Below are positions 1-6,448 of a DNA stretch of 8,671 nucleotides, piece by piece. The notes under the pieces are model-generated. The model was not told the origin of the DNA, did not search any database, and saw only the letters and a program-made list of their open reading frames with translations. Numbering within the stretch: the first letter of the stretch is position 1; each line of letters opens with the position of its first letter. The position numbers and the translations under genes were made by a program. Source of the DNA: Bacteroidales bacterium (GTDB lineage: Bacteria; Bacteroidota; Bacteroidia; Bacteroidales; UBA3663); the NCBI GenBank assembly GCA_030526445.1, contig JAUNCV010000018.1, positions 10,519 to 19,189 on the forward strand, given 5' to 3'.

Positions 1-1215
1 AGATGCCACAATGTCAATGGCTGGACGATTCTCCTTATAGGCTCGATGGAACTCGGGCGACACGAAACCAATATTCTTCTTAATCTCCCAGATACTCTCG
101 CCAGTACCACGACGTCGTCCAAACAATGAGATATCGCAAGCATAAGCAGCAGGGTGATCAGCACAAATAAGACTAAGCAAAGTACTCTTACCAGCACCAT
201 TGCGGCCCTGAAGTGCCCACTTCTCTCCACGACGCACTATCCAATTGAGACCGCCATAAAGCACTCGATCTGACTCAGGCAACTGAAGGCTGAGATTGCG
301 AATCGAGATAATCTCATCAGTGACCGAACCGTCCTTCGTAAGGTTTGCCACTTCATGCACTGGCAACGAAATGATAGCATCACGTAGCTCATCGGTCAAT
401 GCAATAGCCGAAGCTGGCATTTGCCACTCCTCTCTTCGCATCTTTTCGCCCACATGCATACCATCTACATAAACAACGTGTGTCATGTAATCTGGTACAC
501 TATCGAGCATCGACTGAACCATGATAATCTGCACCTCTCCGCTATCAACCAACTGCTTGAAAAAGCCACTTAATTGCTCACGCATCGGGGCATCAAGGCC
601 AATGAAAGGATTGTCAACAATGAGCACCTTCGGGCGCTTAATAAGATACTTGAAAAGCTGATAGCGACGCATCTCGCCCGAACTGAGCAAAACCATACGC
701 TTCTGCAGCAGAGGACGCATCATAAAGGTATCGAGCAGAGGATTTGCTAAAAACTCTGCATCATCTTCAGCACCAGCAGCACGAGCATCCTCGACGGTAA
801 GACCATGACCCGCAGCACGGGCTTCATCAGCCGAAAGTCCTGTGGCACTCACATTGCCCGAAGCAAGAGCTCGCTTCAGAACCGTACTTACCAAAGGACT
901 CTCATCGCGGTCCTGGCTGTTGAAACGTTGCTGAAAATAATAGGGTTTCTCCACCGAACCAAGCGCATCCTCAAAGGTGAGCTGCACAATATTGCCATAA
1001 GCCGTAGGCTTTGTATCGGGACCGAAATCATATTCTATTGAGCCCTGAAGCAAGAGATTCTTGCCCGTAATCAAATCGAGCAGCGCAGACTTTCCGCCGC
1101 CGTTTGGGCCCAGTATGACAATATGTTCGCCCTCGCCAAGTTCGAAGTTGACGGGGGCGGACATTCTTGTCTGGGGCATGCGCCCCAAAGCATTATGTAA
1201 GGAAATCTTAGACAT
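1..1215 (-). CDS. ModF/PhrA-like ABC ATPase with two nucleotide-binding domains (partial, C-terminus off the left edge)
   Basis: This is a soluble protein with two fused ABC ATPase domains and no membrane segment; 405 codons are present. Domain 1 has Walker A GPNGGGKS (residues 36-43), a Q-loop region YYFQQRF (92-98), signature LSSGE (177-181) and Walker B VLIVDNPFIGLD (197-208). Domain 2 has Walker A GRNGAGKST (337-345) and then LFGRRRGTGESIW and KKNIGFVS, which closely match E. coli ModF from memory. ModF is about 490 residues, so roughly 80-90 residues, including the second signature and Walker B, lie outside the window. The start overlaps the last 8 nt of rng (ATGTCTAA), which suggests translational coupling. 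Asn202 sits where domain 1 should carry the catalytic Glu, and residues 127-148 hold a short internal duplication. No molybdate transporter genes are visible, so a molybdate role should not be assumed; the real substrate or partner is unknown. Family assignment is confident, function is not. Confidence 0.9.
   Translation of the reverse strand, partial: MSKISLHNALGRMPQTRMSAPVNFELGEGEHIVILGPNGGGKSALLDLITGKNLLLQGSIEYDFGPDTKPTAYGNIVQLTFEDALGSVEKPYYFQQRFNSQDRDESPLVSTVLKRALASGNVSATGLSADEARAAGHGLTVEDARAAGAEDDAEFLANPLLDTFMMRPLLQKRMVLLSSGEMRRYQLFKYLIKRPKVLIVDNPFIGLDAPMREQLSGFFKQLVDSGEVQIIMVQSMLDSVPDYMTHVVYVDGMHVGEKMRREEWQMPASAIALTDELRDAIISLPVHEVANLTKDGSVTDEIISIRNLSLQLPESDRVLYGGLNWIVRRGEKWALQGRNGAGKSTLLSLICADHPAAYACDISLFGRRRGTGESIWEIKKNIGFVSPEFHRAYKENRPAIDIVAS
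772..837 (-). repeat. Internal 36-bp-period duplication in the ModF-like gene
   Basis: Residues 127-136 (LSADEARAAG) and 139-148 (LTVEDARAAG) are near-identical units offset by 12 residues. ARAAG is repeated exactly and the other differences are conservative (S/T, A/V, D/E, E/D). The codons have diverged at several third positions, so this is not a recent copy. The repeat lies in the helical part of domain 1, between the Q-loop and the signature motif. Confidence 0.6.
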
Positions 1216-2785
1216 GTTTGTCGATTTCTTGTTTGAGGTCTATTTCATTGTTATTTGTGTCATAGACCTTATACTGAAGAAGCTCCAGACCCTGGTTGGG
1301 AACCAATTTGAAACCCCAGCCAAAACGGCGCTTCCATTTAAATAGGCGGGAGAAAATCCAGCCCTTTTTCAAATAAGCTGCAATGAACGGGTGTACATGC
1401 AGACGGAATTGTTTCACTTTCAAGTCCTGAGTGAGATACTCGAGCTTAGCTTCAAGCTGAGCTGGGAACAAAATCGAAGGTCGCACAATATGCTTACCAC
1501 CACACACCGGACAACTCTCCGATGTCTGAGCATCCATGACTGGGCGCACACGCTGTCGAGTAATCTGCATAAGGCAGAACTTACTGAGCGGCAATATATT
1601 GTGCTTAGCTCGGTCATTGGCCATCAACTCCTTCATACGGCGATAAAGCGTTTCTCTGTTTTCGGCCTTATTGAGGTCAATAAAATCAACAACAACGATA
1701 CCGCCCATGTCTCGCAGACGCATCTGTCGAGCTATCTCTTCGGCTGCTGCCAGGTCAACCGCTAACGCGTTCTCTTCCTGATCGTCGGCTTGTCGGCTTC
1801 GATGGCCACTGTTCACGTCAATGACATGCATGGCCTCAGTATGCTCAATAATAATATAAGCACCCGCTTTGCATGAAACGGTTTTGCCCAACGACGACTT
1901 GATTTGACGCGTCACATCAAACTTGTCAAGGATAGGGAGCTCGCCTTCGTAGAGTTTAACTACACCCGCCTTTTCAGGGGCTATCAGATGGACATACTCC
2001 TTTATCTGATTAAATGTAGCTGAGTCGTTAACCCAGATGTTCTCGAACGAAGGGTTGAAGATGTCGCGAAGTAATGCCACAGCACGGCTGGTCTCCTCAT
2101 AAACGAGCGACGGCAGCTGGCCTTTCATAATTTTGTTAACCGCCTCTTCCCAACGGCCAACGAGCGAGGTCATCTCTTGTTGCAAATCCTCAGCTTTGGC
2201 ATCTTGTGCAGAGGTTCTGACAATGACACCGAAGTTTTTTGGACGAATGCTGTTAACGATCTGCTTGAGACGTGTTTTCTCCTCGCCAGATTTAATTTTC
2301 GCAGACACCGAAACCTTATCCTGAAAAGGCATCAGCACCATAAAGCGGCCTGGAAGACTAAGCTCACTTGTAAGGCGCGGTCCTTTGGTTGAGATAGGCT
2401 CTTTTGCAATCTGCACAAGAATCTCTTGTCCCTGCTGAAGCAGACCAGTGACAGTTCCATCTTTCTCGAGTTCATCTTCAAACTTGACTTTATCGAGAGG
2501 AAGGAGATGCTTGCGATCAGACAATTGCTGTTTGGTGTACTTGGCTATAGTGCGAAACTGTGTGCCAAGATCCTGATAGTGAATAAATCCCTCTTTCTCG
2601 TATCCCACATCCACGAAAGCAGCATTCAACCCTGGCATGAGTTTCTTGACCTTGGCCAGATAGATGTTACCCACCGAGAAGGATGCATTCTGCGATTCTC
2701 GCTGATATTCAGCCAATCGTCCATCCTCCAAAAGACCTATGGTGATCTCTTTGGGCTGCACATCGATGACTACTTCTCTTGTCAT
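1208..2785 (-). CDS. rng: Ribonuclease G (RNase E/G family)
   Basis: This is a 525-residue endoribonuclease of the RNase E/G family, which cleaves single-stranded AU-rich RNA and in E. coli matures the 16S rRNA 5' end. An N-terminal S1 domain spans about residues 36-130 (GNIYLAKVKKLMPGLNAAFVDVG near its start). The DNase I-like catalytic part carries the metal-binding Asp323 and Asn325 in VIDVNSG and Asp367 in VVVDFIDL, with the conserved helix EIARQMRLRDMGGI between them. The zinc-link motif CPVC (425-428) indicates dimerisation through a shared Zn, as in RNase E. The length fits RNase G and there is no long C-terminal degradosome scaffold. I chose the start at 2785 (MTREVVIDVQP); an in-frame ATG 19 codons earlier would run through an intergenic hairpin and adds no family-like sequence. 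The gene follows the bS22-like gene and overlaps the ModF-like gene. All catalytic residues appear intact. Confidence 0.96.
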   Translation of the reverse strand: MTREVVIDVQPKEITIGLLEDGRLAEYQRESQNASFSVGNIYLAKVKKLMPGLNAAFVDVGYEKEGFIHYQDLGTQFRTIAKYTKQQLSDRKHLLPLDKVKFEDELEKDGTVTGLLQQGQEILVQIAKEPISTKGPRLTSELSLPGRFMVLMPFQDKVSVSAKIKSGEEKTRLKQIVNSIRPKNFGVIVRTSAQDAKAEDLQQEMTSLVGRWEEAVNKIMKGQLPSLVYEETSRAVALLRDIFNPSFENIWVNDSATFNQIKEYVHLIAPEKAGVVKLYEGELPILDKFDVTRQIKSSLGKTVSCKAGAYIIIEHTEAMHVIDVNSGHRSRQADDQEENALAVDLAAAEEIARQMRLRDMGGIVVVDFIDLNKAENRETLYRRMKELMANDRAKHNILPLSKFCLMQITRQRVRPVMDAQTSESCPVCGGKHIVRPSILFPAQLEAKLEYLTQDLKVKQFRLHVHPFIAAYLKKGWIFSRLFKWKRRFGWGFKLVPNQGLELLQYKVYDTNNNEIDLKQEIDKHV

Positions 2786-2808
2786 GACGAATTGGTTAGA
2801 GGGTTTAC

Positions 2809-2835
2809 AAAAAGGGGTGCACATGGCACCCCTTT
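2809..2835 (-). terminator. Rho-independent terminator or attenuator hairpin between the bS22-like gene and rng
   Basis: Positions 2811-2820 (aaaggggtgc) and 2826-2835 form a perfect 10-bp inverted repeat with a 5-nt loop. Read on the minus strand, the GC-rich core GGGGTGC/GCACCCC is followed by a run of five T (2813 down to 2809), the classic intrinsic terminator layout. It begins 22 nt after the stop of the 28-residue gene and ends only 23 nt before the rng start. That leaves no room for a new promoter, so it probably works as a partial terminator that lowers rng and ModF-like expression. This is inferred from sequence only. Confidence 0.7.
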
Positions 2836-2857
2836 GAATCATTGCCCCAAAAGCAGA

Positions 2858-2944
2858 TTAGTGCTTATGGCGATTCTTGCGAAGACGCTTCTTGCGCTTG
2901 TGCACAGCCATCTTGTGACGCTTATGCTTCTTACCGTTTGGCAT
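2858..2944 (-). CDS. bS22/mS38-like small basic ribosomal protein (AURKAIP1/COX24 domain)
   Basis: This 28-residue protein starts MPNGKKHKRHKMAVHK and ends RLRKNRHKH. It has 14 Lys/Arg plus 5 His, contains no acidic residue, and has no room for any enzyme fold. The pattern KRxKM, then HKxxKxLRKxRH, resembles the COX24_C/AURKAIP1 family, which includes mitochondrial ribosomal protein mS38 and mycobacterial bS22, a 30S protein of about 33 residues. From memory, Bacteroidota carry a near-identical short protein next to HU and rng. By analogy it would bind 16S rRNA in the small subunit near the decoding/helix 44 region. It lies 55 nt after HU, with an AT-rich leader lacking a Shine-Dalgarno sequence, and is followed by a terminator-like hairpin. 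Such ORFs are easily missed by gene callers because of their length. The coding call is firm; the ribosomal role is an inference from family resemblance. Confidence 0.85.
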   Translation of the reverse strand: MPNGKKHKRHKMAVHKRKKRLRKNRHKH

Positions 2945-2999
2945 AATTGTAAAATATTAATATTTGGTTTAACTTAATTATTGCAGCGTTGCCGTACGA

Positions 3000-3299
3000 T
3001 TATTCACCCTCCTCAGTGATAACCTCACCGCTAACCTGTGACATAAAAGTCTTTGCAGGCTTGAAGGCTGGAATATTGTGAGCAGGGATGATAATTGACT
3101 TATCCTTGCTAATGTTACGAGCGGTCTTCTGAGCACGCTCCTTGATAATGAAACTGCCGAAGCCACGGAGGTAAACACACTCGCCCTGAGCAAGTGATTC
3201 CTTCACATTTGCCATAAACTGCTCAACTACAGTGAGAACAGCGTCCTTGTCAAGACCAGTCTGCTTTGCAATCTGGGTTACAATTTCTGCTTTAGTCAT
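3000..3299 (-). CDS. HU family DNA-binding protein
   Basis: This 99-residue HU/IHF-fold protein binds the minor groove and bends DNA as a dimer in the nucleoid. It aligns without gaps to E. coli HU over the first 66 residues: an N-terminal helical dimerisation part (1-40), the GFGSF turn (46-50), and the DNA-binding beta arm with R55, R61 and N62. The family-typical IPAHNIPAFKPAKTF (71-85) follows. Two arm differences stand out: the intercalating Pro63 of E. coli HU is Ile, and Gly60 is Ala. From memory ARNIS is common in Bacteroidota HU proteins, so this is probably lineage-typical. A short acidic tail (GEVITEEGE) extends beyond the usual 90 residues. A -7 promoter element lies about 70 bp upstream, divergent from mutY. 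The gene is probably the head of the HU, bS22-like, rng, ModF-like transcription unit. Confidence 0.95.
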   Translation of the reverse strand: MTKAEIVTQIAKQTGLDKDAVLTVVEQFMANVKESLAQGECVYLRGFGSFIIKERAQKTARNISKDKSIIIPAHNIPAFKPAKTFMSQVSGEVITEEGE

Positions 3300-3367
3300 T
3301 GCTATATATTTTAAATAATTATTTGCTATATTAACCCGAACCGCATGATTTCTACGAATTCGGCTTG

Positions 3368-3375
3368 CAAATATA
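3368..3375 (-). promoter_or_regulatory. Bacteroidota -7 promoter element for the HU operon
   Basis: The minus strand reads TATATTTGCA, an exact match to the Bacteroidota primary-sigma -7 consensus TAnnTTTG. Transcription would start near 3360, giving a leader of about 60 nt before the HU start. I see no clear TTTG-type -33 box at the usual 19-21 bp spacing; the nearest TTTG (3388-3391) is only 12 bp away. Weak -33 elements are common in this phylum. Confidence 0.65.
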
Positions 3376-3429
3376 CATCTAAATTTTCAAATATTACCCA
3401 TATACCTTTAATTTTTTTCGAAAAAATAG

Positions 3430-3437
3430 TATCTTTG
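3430..3437 (+). promoter_or_regulatory. Bacteroidota -7 promoter element for mutY
   Basis: TATCTTTG followed by CA matches TAnnTTTG. TTTA at 3407-3410 could be a degenerate -33 box at 19-bp spacing. The predicted start of transcription is near 3443, giving a leader of about 38 nt. It is divergent from the HU promoter, with 54 bp between the two -7 elements, so the pair could be co-regulated but need not compete. Confidence 0.65.
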
Positions 3438-3452
3438 CACCGAATTTTATCG

Positions 3453-3462
3453 AAATTGACAA
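3453..3462 (+). other. Shared leader decamer AAATTGACAA, copy 1 (mutY)
   Basis: The ten bases lie in the predicted mutY leader, 23 nt after the start of the -7 element and 18 nt before the ATG. The same ten bases recur at almost the same place in the leader of the S4-domain gene (6474-6483). The function is unknown, and chance cannot be excluded with only two copies. Confidence 0.3.
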
Positions 3463-3480
3463 CTGAAAATCAATAATTTT

Positions 3481-4515
3481 ATGAAAATCAGTGCTATTTT
3501 GCAGTCATGGTACGATGCAAATCTACGTCCTCTGCCCTGGCGTGAAACCACCGATGCCTACGCTATCTGGCTCTCTGAAATCATATTACAACAAACGCGC
3601 GTGGCTCAAGGACTGGAGTACTACCTTCGGTTTATAAACACCTATCCCACGGTCGACAAACTGGCAGCGGCGTCGGAAGATGACATATTAAAACTATGGC
3701 AAGGATTAGGATACTACTCGCGTGCAAGAAACCTGCACAAAGCGGCTCAGAAAGTGATGTCCGACTACAATGGTGTGTTCCCGCAGCACTATGCCAATCT
3801 CATCAAGTTGCCGGGTGTGGGTCCCTACACAGCATCTGCCATAGCCAGTTTTTCAAGTGGCGAAGCCGTGGCTACTGTCGATGGCAATGTGTACCGCGTC
3901 CTGTCTCGTCTCTTCGATATCGACACTCCCATAGATAGCACAACCGGACAAAAACTCTTTGCCCAACTGGCGCAACAGGAACTTGACCCTACACATGCTG
4001 GCAAACACAACCAGGCTATCATGGAGTTTGGTGCTTTGCAGTGCACTCCTACTTCGCCCAACTGTATAGACTGTCCGCTGACCGATCACTGCCTGGCGCT
4101 CGAACACCACACACAAACCCTTCGTCCGGTGAAAGCCGGCAAGGTGAAGGTGCGCGAAAGAAAACTGCACTATTACATTTATATATTTAAAGACACGCTC
4201 TGGGTACACCAACGCGGTGCTGGAGATATATGGCAAGGACTTTGGGAATTCTACTGCATAGAGGAGACTGCTTCTCTCAAAAACAAAAACCTTGCGGGTT
4301 CGAAAGCAGAACCTCTCATGCAATTCTCGCTCAAACACCAGCTGACTCATCAAACGCTGCTCTGCTCTTTCTCTGTCTTTGTACTCGAACAACCCATCGA
4401 TCTAAGCAACGAGGGATACTGCTGCCTGAGCTGGAAAGAATGGCTGCAGAAAGCTGCGCCCAAACCCATATTTGAGATCAATAAGAAGATTGCGCCTTTA
4501 TTCGAACAACCCTAA
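3481..4515 (+). CDS. mutY: A/G-specific adenine DNA glycosylase MutY
   Basis: This 344-residue base-excision repair glycosylase removes adenine mispaired with 8-oxoguanine and so prevents G:C to T:A transversions. Catalytic Glu33 lies in LSEIILQQTRV and catalytic Asp134 in ATVDGNVYRVLSR. The helix-hairpin-helix is LPGVGPYTASAIASF (110-124). The 4Fe-4S cluster motif C-X6-C-X2-C-X5-C is intact (Cys188, 195, 198, 204). All these residues keep a constant 4-residue offset from E. coli MutY. The C-terminal part (about 228-341, with the 8-oxoG-sensing NUDIX-like fold) is present, including LKHQLTHQTL, and overall length matches the family (about 350). The start follows an AT-rich leader without a Shine-Dalgarno sequence. 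It is transcribed alone, divergent from HU and convergent with the sulfatase gene. Nothing suggests loss of function. Confidence 0.97.
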   Translation: MKISAILQSWYDANLRPLPWRETTDAYAIWLSEIILQQTRVAQGLEYYLRFINTYPTVDKLAAASEDDILKLWQGLGYYSRARNLHKAAQKVMSDYNGVFPQHYANLIKLPGVGPYTASAIASFSSGEAVATVDGNVYRVLSRLFDIDTPIDSTTGQKLFAQLAQQELDPTHAGKHNQAIMEFGALQCTPTSPNCIDCPLTDHCLALEHHTQTLRPVKAGKVKVRERKLHYYIYIFKDTLWVHQRGAGDIWQGLWEFYCIEETASLKNKNLAGSKAEPLMQFSLKHQLTHQTLLCSFSVFVLEQPIDLSNEGYCCLSWKEWLQKAAPKPIFEINKKIAPLFEQP

Positions 4516-4523
4516 AAGCGCAA
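4490..4523. terminator. Possible weak terminator hairpin spanning the mutY stop codon
   Basis: TTGCGC-C-TTTA (4490-4500) can pair with TAAA-A-GCGCAA (4513-4523), giving 10 pairs with one mismatch around a 12-nt loop. The mutY stop codon TAA is in the right arm. On the plus strand no T-run follows. On the minus strand the next bases are CTTCTTATT, so it fits better as a weak terminator for the sulfatase gene. It is the only structure in or near the 15-bp convergent gap. Confidence 0.35.
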
Positions 4524-4530
4524 CTCTCCA

Positions 4531-6390
4531 TTATCTGGACTGCAAATCGTCATATAGCTTTTGGAGATAGGCTTTACCCCACAGTTCGGCTGTTCCTTGC
4601 GGATCCTGCGATCCTGACAGGGGACAGCCGTCATTCGCATTGTCCTGTATATAGCGACATTCTTCTGTAAGGAATCCAAAGCCATCACTGAAGCTGTAGA
4701 ACGCATAGTGAGGAACAGAAGCATCGAACATATCCTTACTAAAGTTAAAGTCGTCATGCGCAATGCCCATCTGTCCCAAAAGTGTGGCACTTAGATCGGT
4801 CTGCTGCCCCAAAGTCTCTACTACTAAAGGGTGCTGTACAGCACCGCCTCCCCAAACCATAGGAATGTGATAACGCATCGCCTCATGATTGTTGATGGTC
4901 TCTGGATAACGGGCGAAACAATGGTCTGGAACAAAGATAACAAGCAAATTGTCCCATTGTGGAGTCTGCTTCAGTTTATCCACGAAACTGCCCAGACAAC
5001 TGTCTGTATAGGCTACACTATTACAATAGGGGTCATCATAATGATGATACTCTACATCAAACGGCTCATGGCTCGACAAAGTGAGCATACACTTGAAGAA
5101 TGGCGCATCACTCTGCTCATTCACTATATCCTCATACAGATAATCGAACATTATATGATCAGGAACGCCCCACTTCGAGAGTCGGTCTGACACTGGGAAA
5201 TCGGTATCGCCTACTATTTCGGTGAAACCGCCGGCAGTGAGAAATCCCTTCATGTTGGTAAAATTCACATCACCACCATGAATAAACTTCAACTGGTAAT
5301 CATTCTCTTTCAGTCGTTTGCTCAAATACTGCAGATTGTTGCATTTCTTCTGGTCTTTCATCACCGAATTATTGGGCTGACCTGGATAAGAAGCCAGCAC
5401 AGAAGCCACACCGCGGTCTGTGCGAAAACTGTTGGCATAGAAATTCGTGAATCCAACACCCTCAGCATAAAGATTATCAAGGTTAGGCATATACGATGGG
5501 GCGGAAATCTCAGGATGAAGCACACGGCTGGCTGCACCTGAGAAACCCTCCAGAATAACGAGCAGAATATTGGGACGTTCGTTTGTCAGCAATTTTACAG
5601 GTGCACTGGTTCTGACCGAATCTGGCTGAACAAGGCTCTCGCGCAACTGCTCAAGGGCCATCGTTGCCTCTTCATCTTTCATAAATCGATACTGTTTGTC
5701 GAAGCGTTTCTGCTTTCCCAACGTCGAACAGAAACTAAACAACGGATTGGTGGCAGCATGATTGAGCGGCATCTCTGTACTGAAATAAACACGACCAATG
5801 TTCATGGTCGAAGTGGTGATACCACCTCTGATTGCCACAAACACAAGCCCACACACCAAAAGCGAAACAAAAGAGTATCCAATTTTGGCGCGAAACGATC
5901 TTCGGTCGGCCTCAAACCCGCGGTCTTGATACATGCGCAGAAGCGGCCAGGTAATAACAACCGACAACATGGCAAGGGCTACCAGTCCTACCGCCCATTG
6001 CAAAGGTGTTCCCTGCCCCAGGGCCTCCATAGGATTGTCAAGCAAGTAAACCATCACCGTACCATCAAGTCGGAATCCCCAAGCGCCATAAAGCACCAAG
6101 TCGGCCAGATAATTGAGCAATACCAACACAACAATGACACGCAGATAACCACGCATGAAGAGCGTGTGCCAACGTCCATCAATCCAGGCTCGAACCAACT
6201 CAAGCAAAAAAGGCAACGCCATCACATAGCCCGCACAGGTCAGGTCATGTGGCAGGCCATGCCACAAGGCATCCAGCCAATCAGACCAACTATAAGCTCC
6301 AAAGATTTCGCTATGAAACGACATAAAGCCGAGTTTGCCTGCAACAAAAAGCAAAACAAAGATGAAATATAGAGCAATTTTCTTACGCAT
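4531..6390 (-). CDS. LTA synthase-like membrane sulfatase (alkaline phosphatase superfamily)
   Basis: This 619-residue protein has about five N-terminal membrane helices (roughly 7-24, 50-68, 82-104, 132-151, 169-188) and a large extracytoplasmic domain of the sulfatase/alkaline phosphatase superfamily (about 270-585), the layout of LtaS. Likely metal ligands and nucleophile are Glu281 (LLVILEG), Thr324 as the candidate nucleophile (FRTDRG), His441 (SSHEPF), and Asp489 and His490 (VPDHC). A threonine rather than Cys/Ser nucleophile suggests a phosphoglycerol- or phosphoethanolamine-type transferase rather than a true sulfatase. As Gram-negative Bacteroidota lack lipoteichoic acid, the likely target is a periplasmic glycan or lipid head group, but the substrate is unknown. 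It has its own promoter, divergent from the S4 gene, and no obvious functional partner next to it. Family is confident, substrate is not. Confidence 0.9.
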   Translation of the reverse strand: MRKKIALYFIFVLLFVAGKLGFMSFHSEIFGAYSWSDWLDALWHGLPHDLTCAGYVMALPFLLELVRAWIDGRWHTLFMRGYLRVIVVLVLLNYLADLVLYGAWGFRLDGTVMVYLLDNPMEALGQGTPLQWAVGLVALAMLSVVITWPLLRMYQDRGFEADRRSFRAKIGYSFVSLLVCGLVFVAIRGGITTSTMNIGRVYFSTEMPLNHAATNPLFSFCSTLGKQKRFDKQYRFMKDEEATMALEQLRESLVQPDSVRTSAPVKLLTNERPNILLVILEGFSGAASRVLHPEISAPSYMPNLDNLYAEGVGFTNFYANSFRTDRGVASVLASYPGQPNNSVMKDQKKCNNLQYLSKRLKENDYQLKFIHGGDVNFTNMKGFLTAGGFTEIVGDTDFPVSDRLSKWGVPDHIMFDYLYEDIVNEQSDAPFFKCMLTLSSHEPFDVEYHHYDDPYCNSVAYTDSCLGSFVDKLKQTPQWDNLLVIFVPDHCFARYPETINNHEAMRYHIPMVWGGGAVQHPLVVETLGQQTDLSATLLGQMGIAHDDFNFSKDMFDASVPHYAFYSFSDGFGFLTEECRYIQDNANDGCPLSGSQDPQGTAELWGKAYLQKLYDDLQSR

Positions 6391-6419
6391 AACATCGATA
6401 ATTTAAGTAATTTCGGGTG

Positions 6420-6427
6420 CAAATATA
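6420..6427 (-). promoter_or_regulatory. Bacteroidota -7 promoter element for the LtaS-like gene
   Basis: The minus strand reads TATATTTGCACC, an exact TAnnTTTG match. The predicted transcription start is near 6413, giving a leader of about 23 nt. Its -33 region would fall at about 6447-6450, on top of the divergent promoter's -7 element. No good -33 consensus is visible. Confidence 0.65.
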
Positions 6428-6448
6428 GCGAAATTCACTGAAAATGTG

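Noticed and set aside
1..1215. Molybdenum transport locus inferred from ModF similarity
   Set aside because: No modA, modB, modC or molybdenum cofactor gene is in view, and the gene is coupled to rng instead.
2786..2842. A 19-residue N-terminal extension of RNase G
   Set aside because: The extra codons translate the terminator-like hairpin, and the family N-terminus begins at MTREVVIDVQP, so the downstream ATG is preferred.
2426..2977. 183-codon plus-strand frame spanning the start of rng and the bS22-like gene
   Set aside because: It is antisense to two supported genes and to the intergenic hairpin, with no motif of its own.
2980..2999. Small inverted repeat GCAGCGTTGC after the HU stop as a terminator
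   Set aside because: The arms are only about five pairs with a G-T mismatch and no usable loop or T-run, so HU and the bS22-like gene are more likely cotranscribed.
5758..6372. 204-codon plus-strand frame opposite the LtaS-like gene
   Set aside because: The translation is rich in His, Gln, Arg and Asn and is the complement of membrane-helix codons. No promoter or family match supports it.
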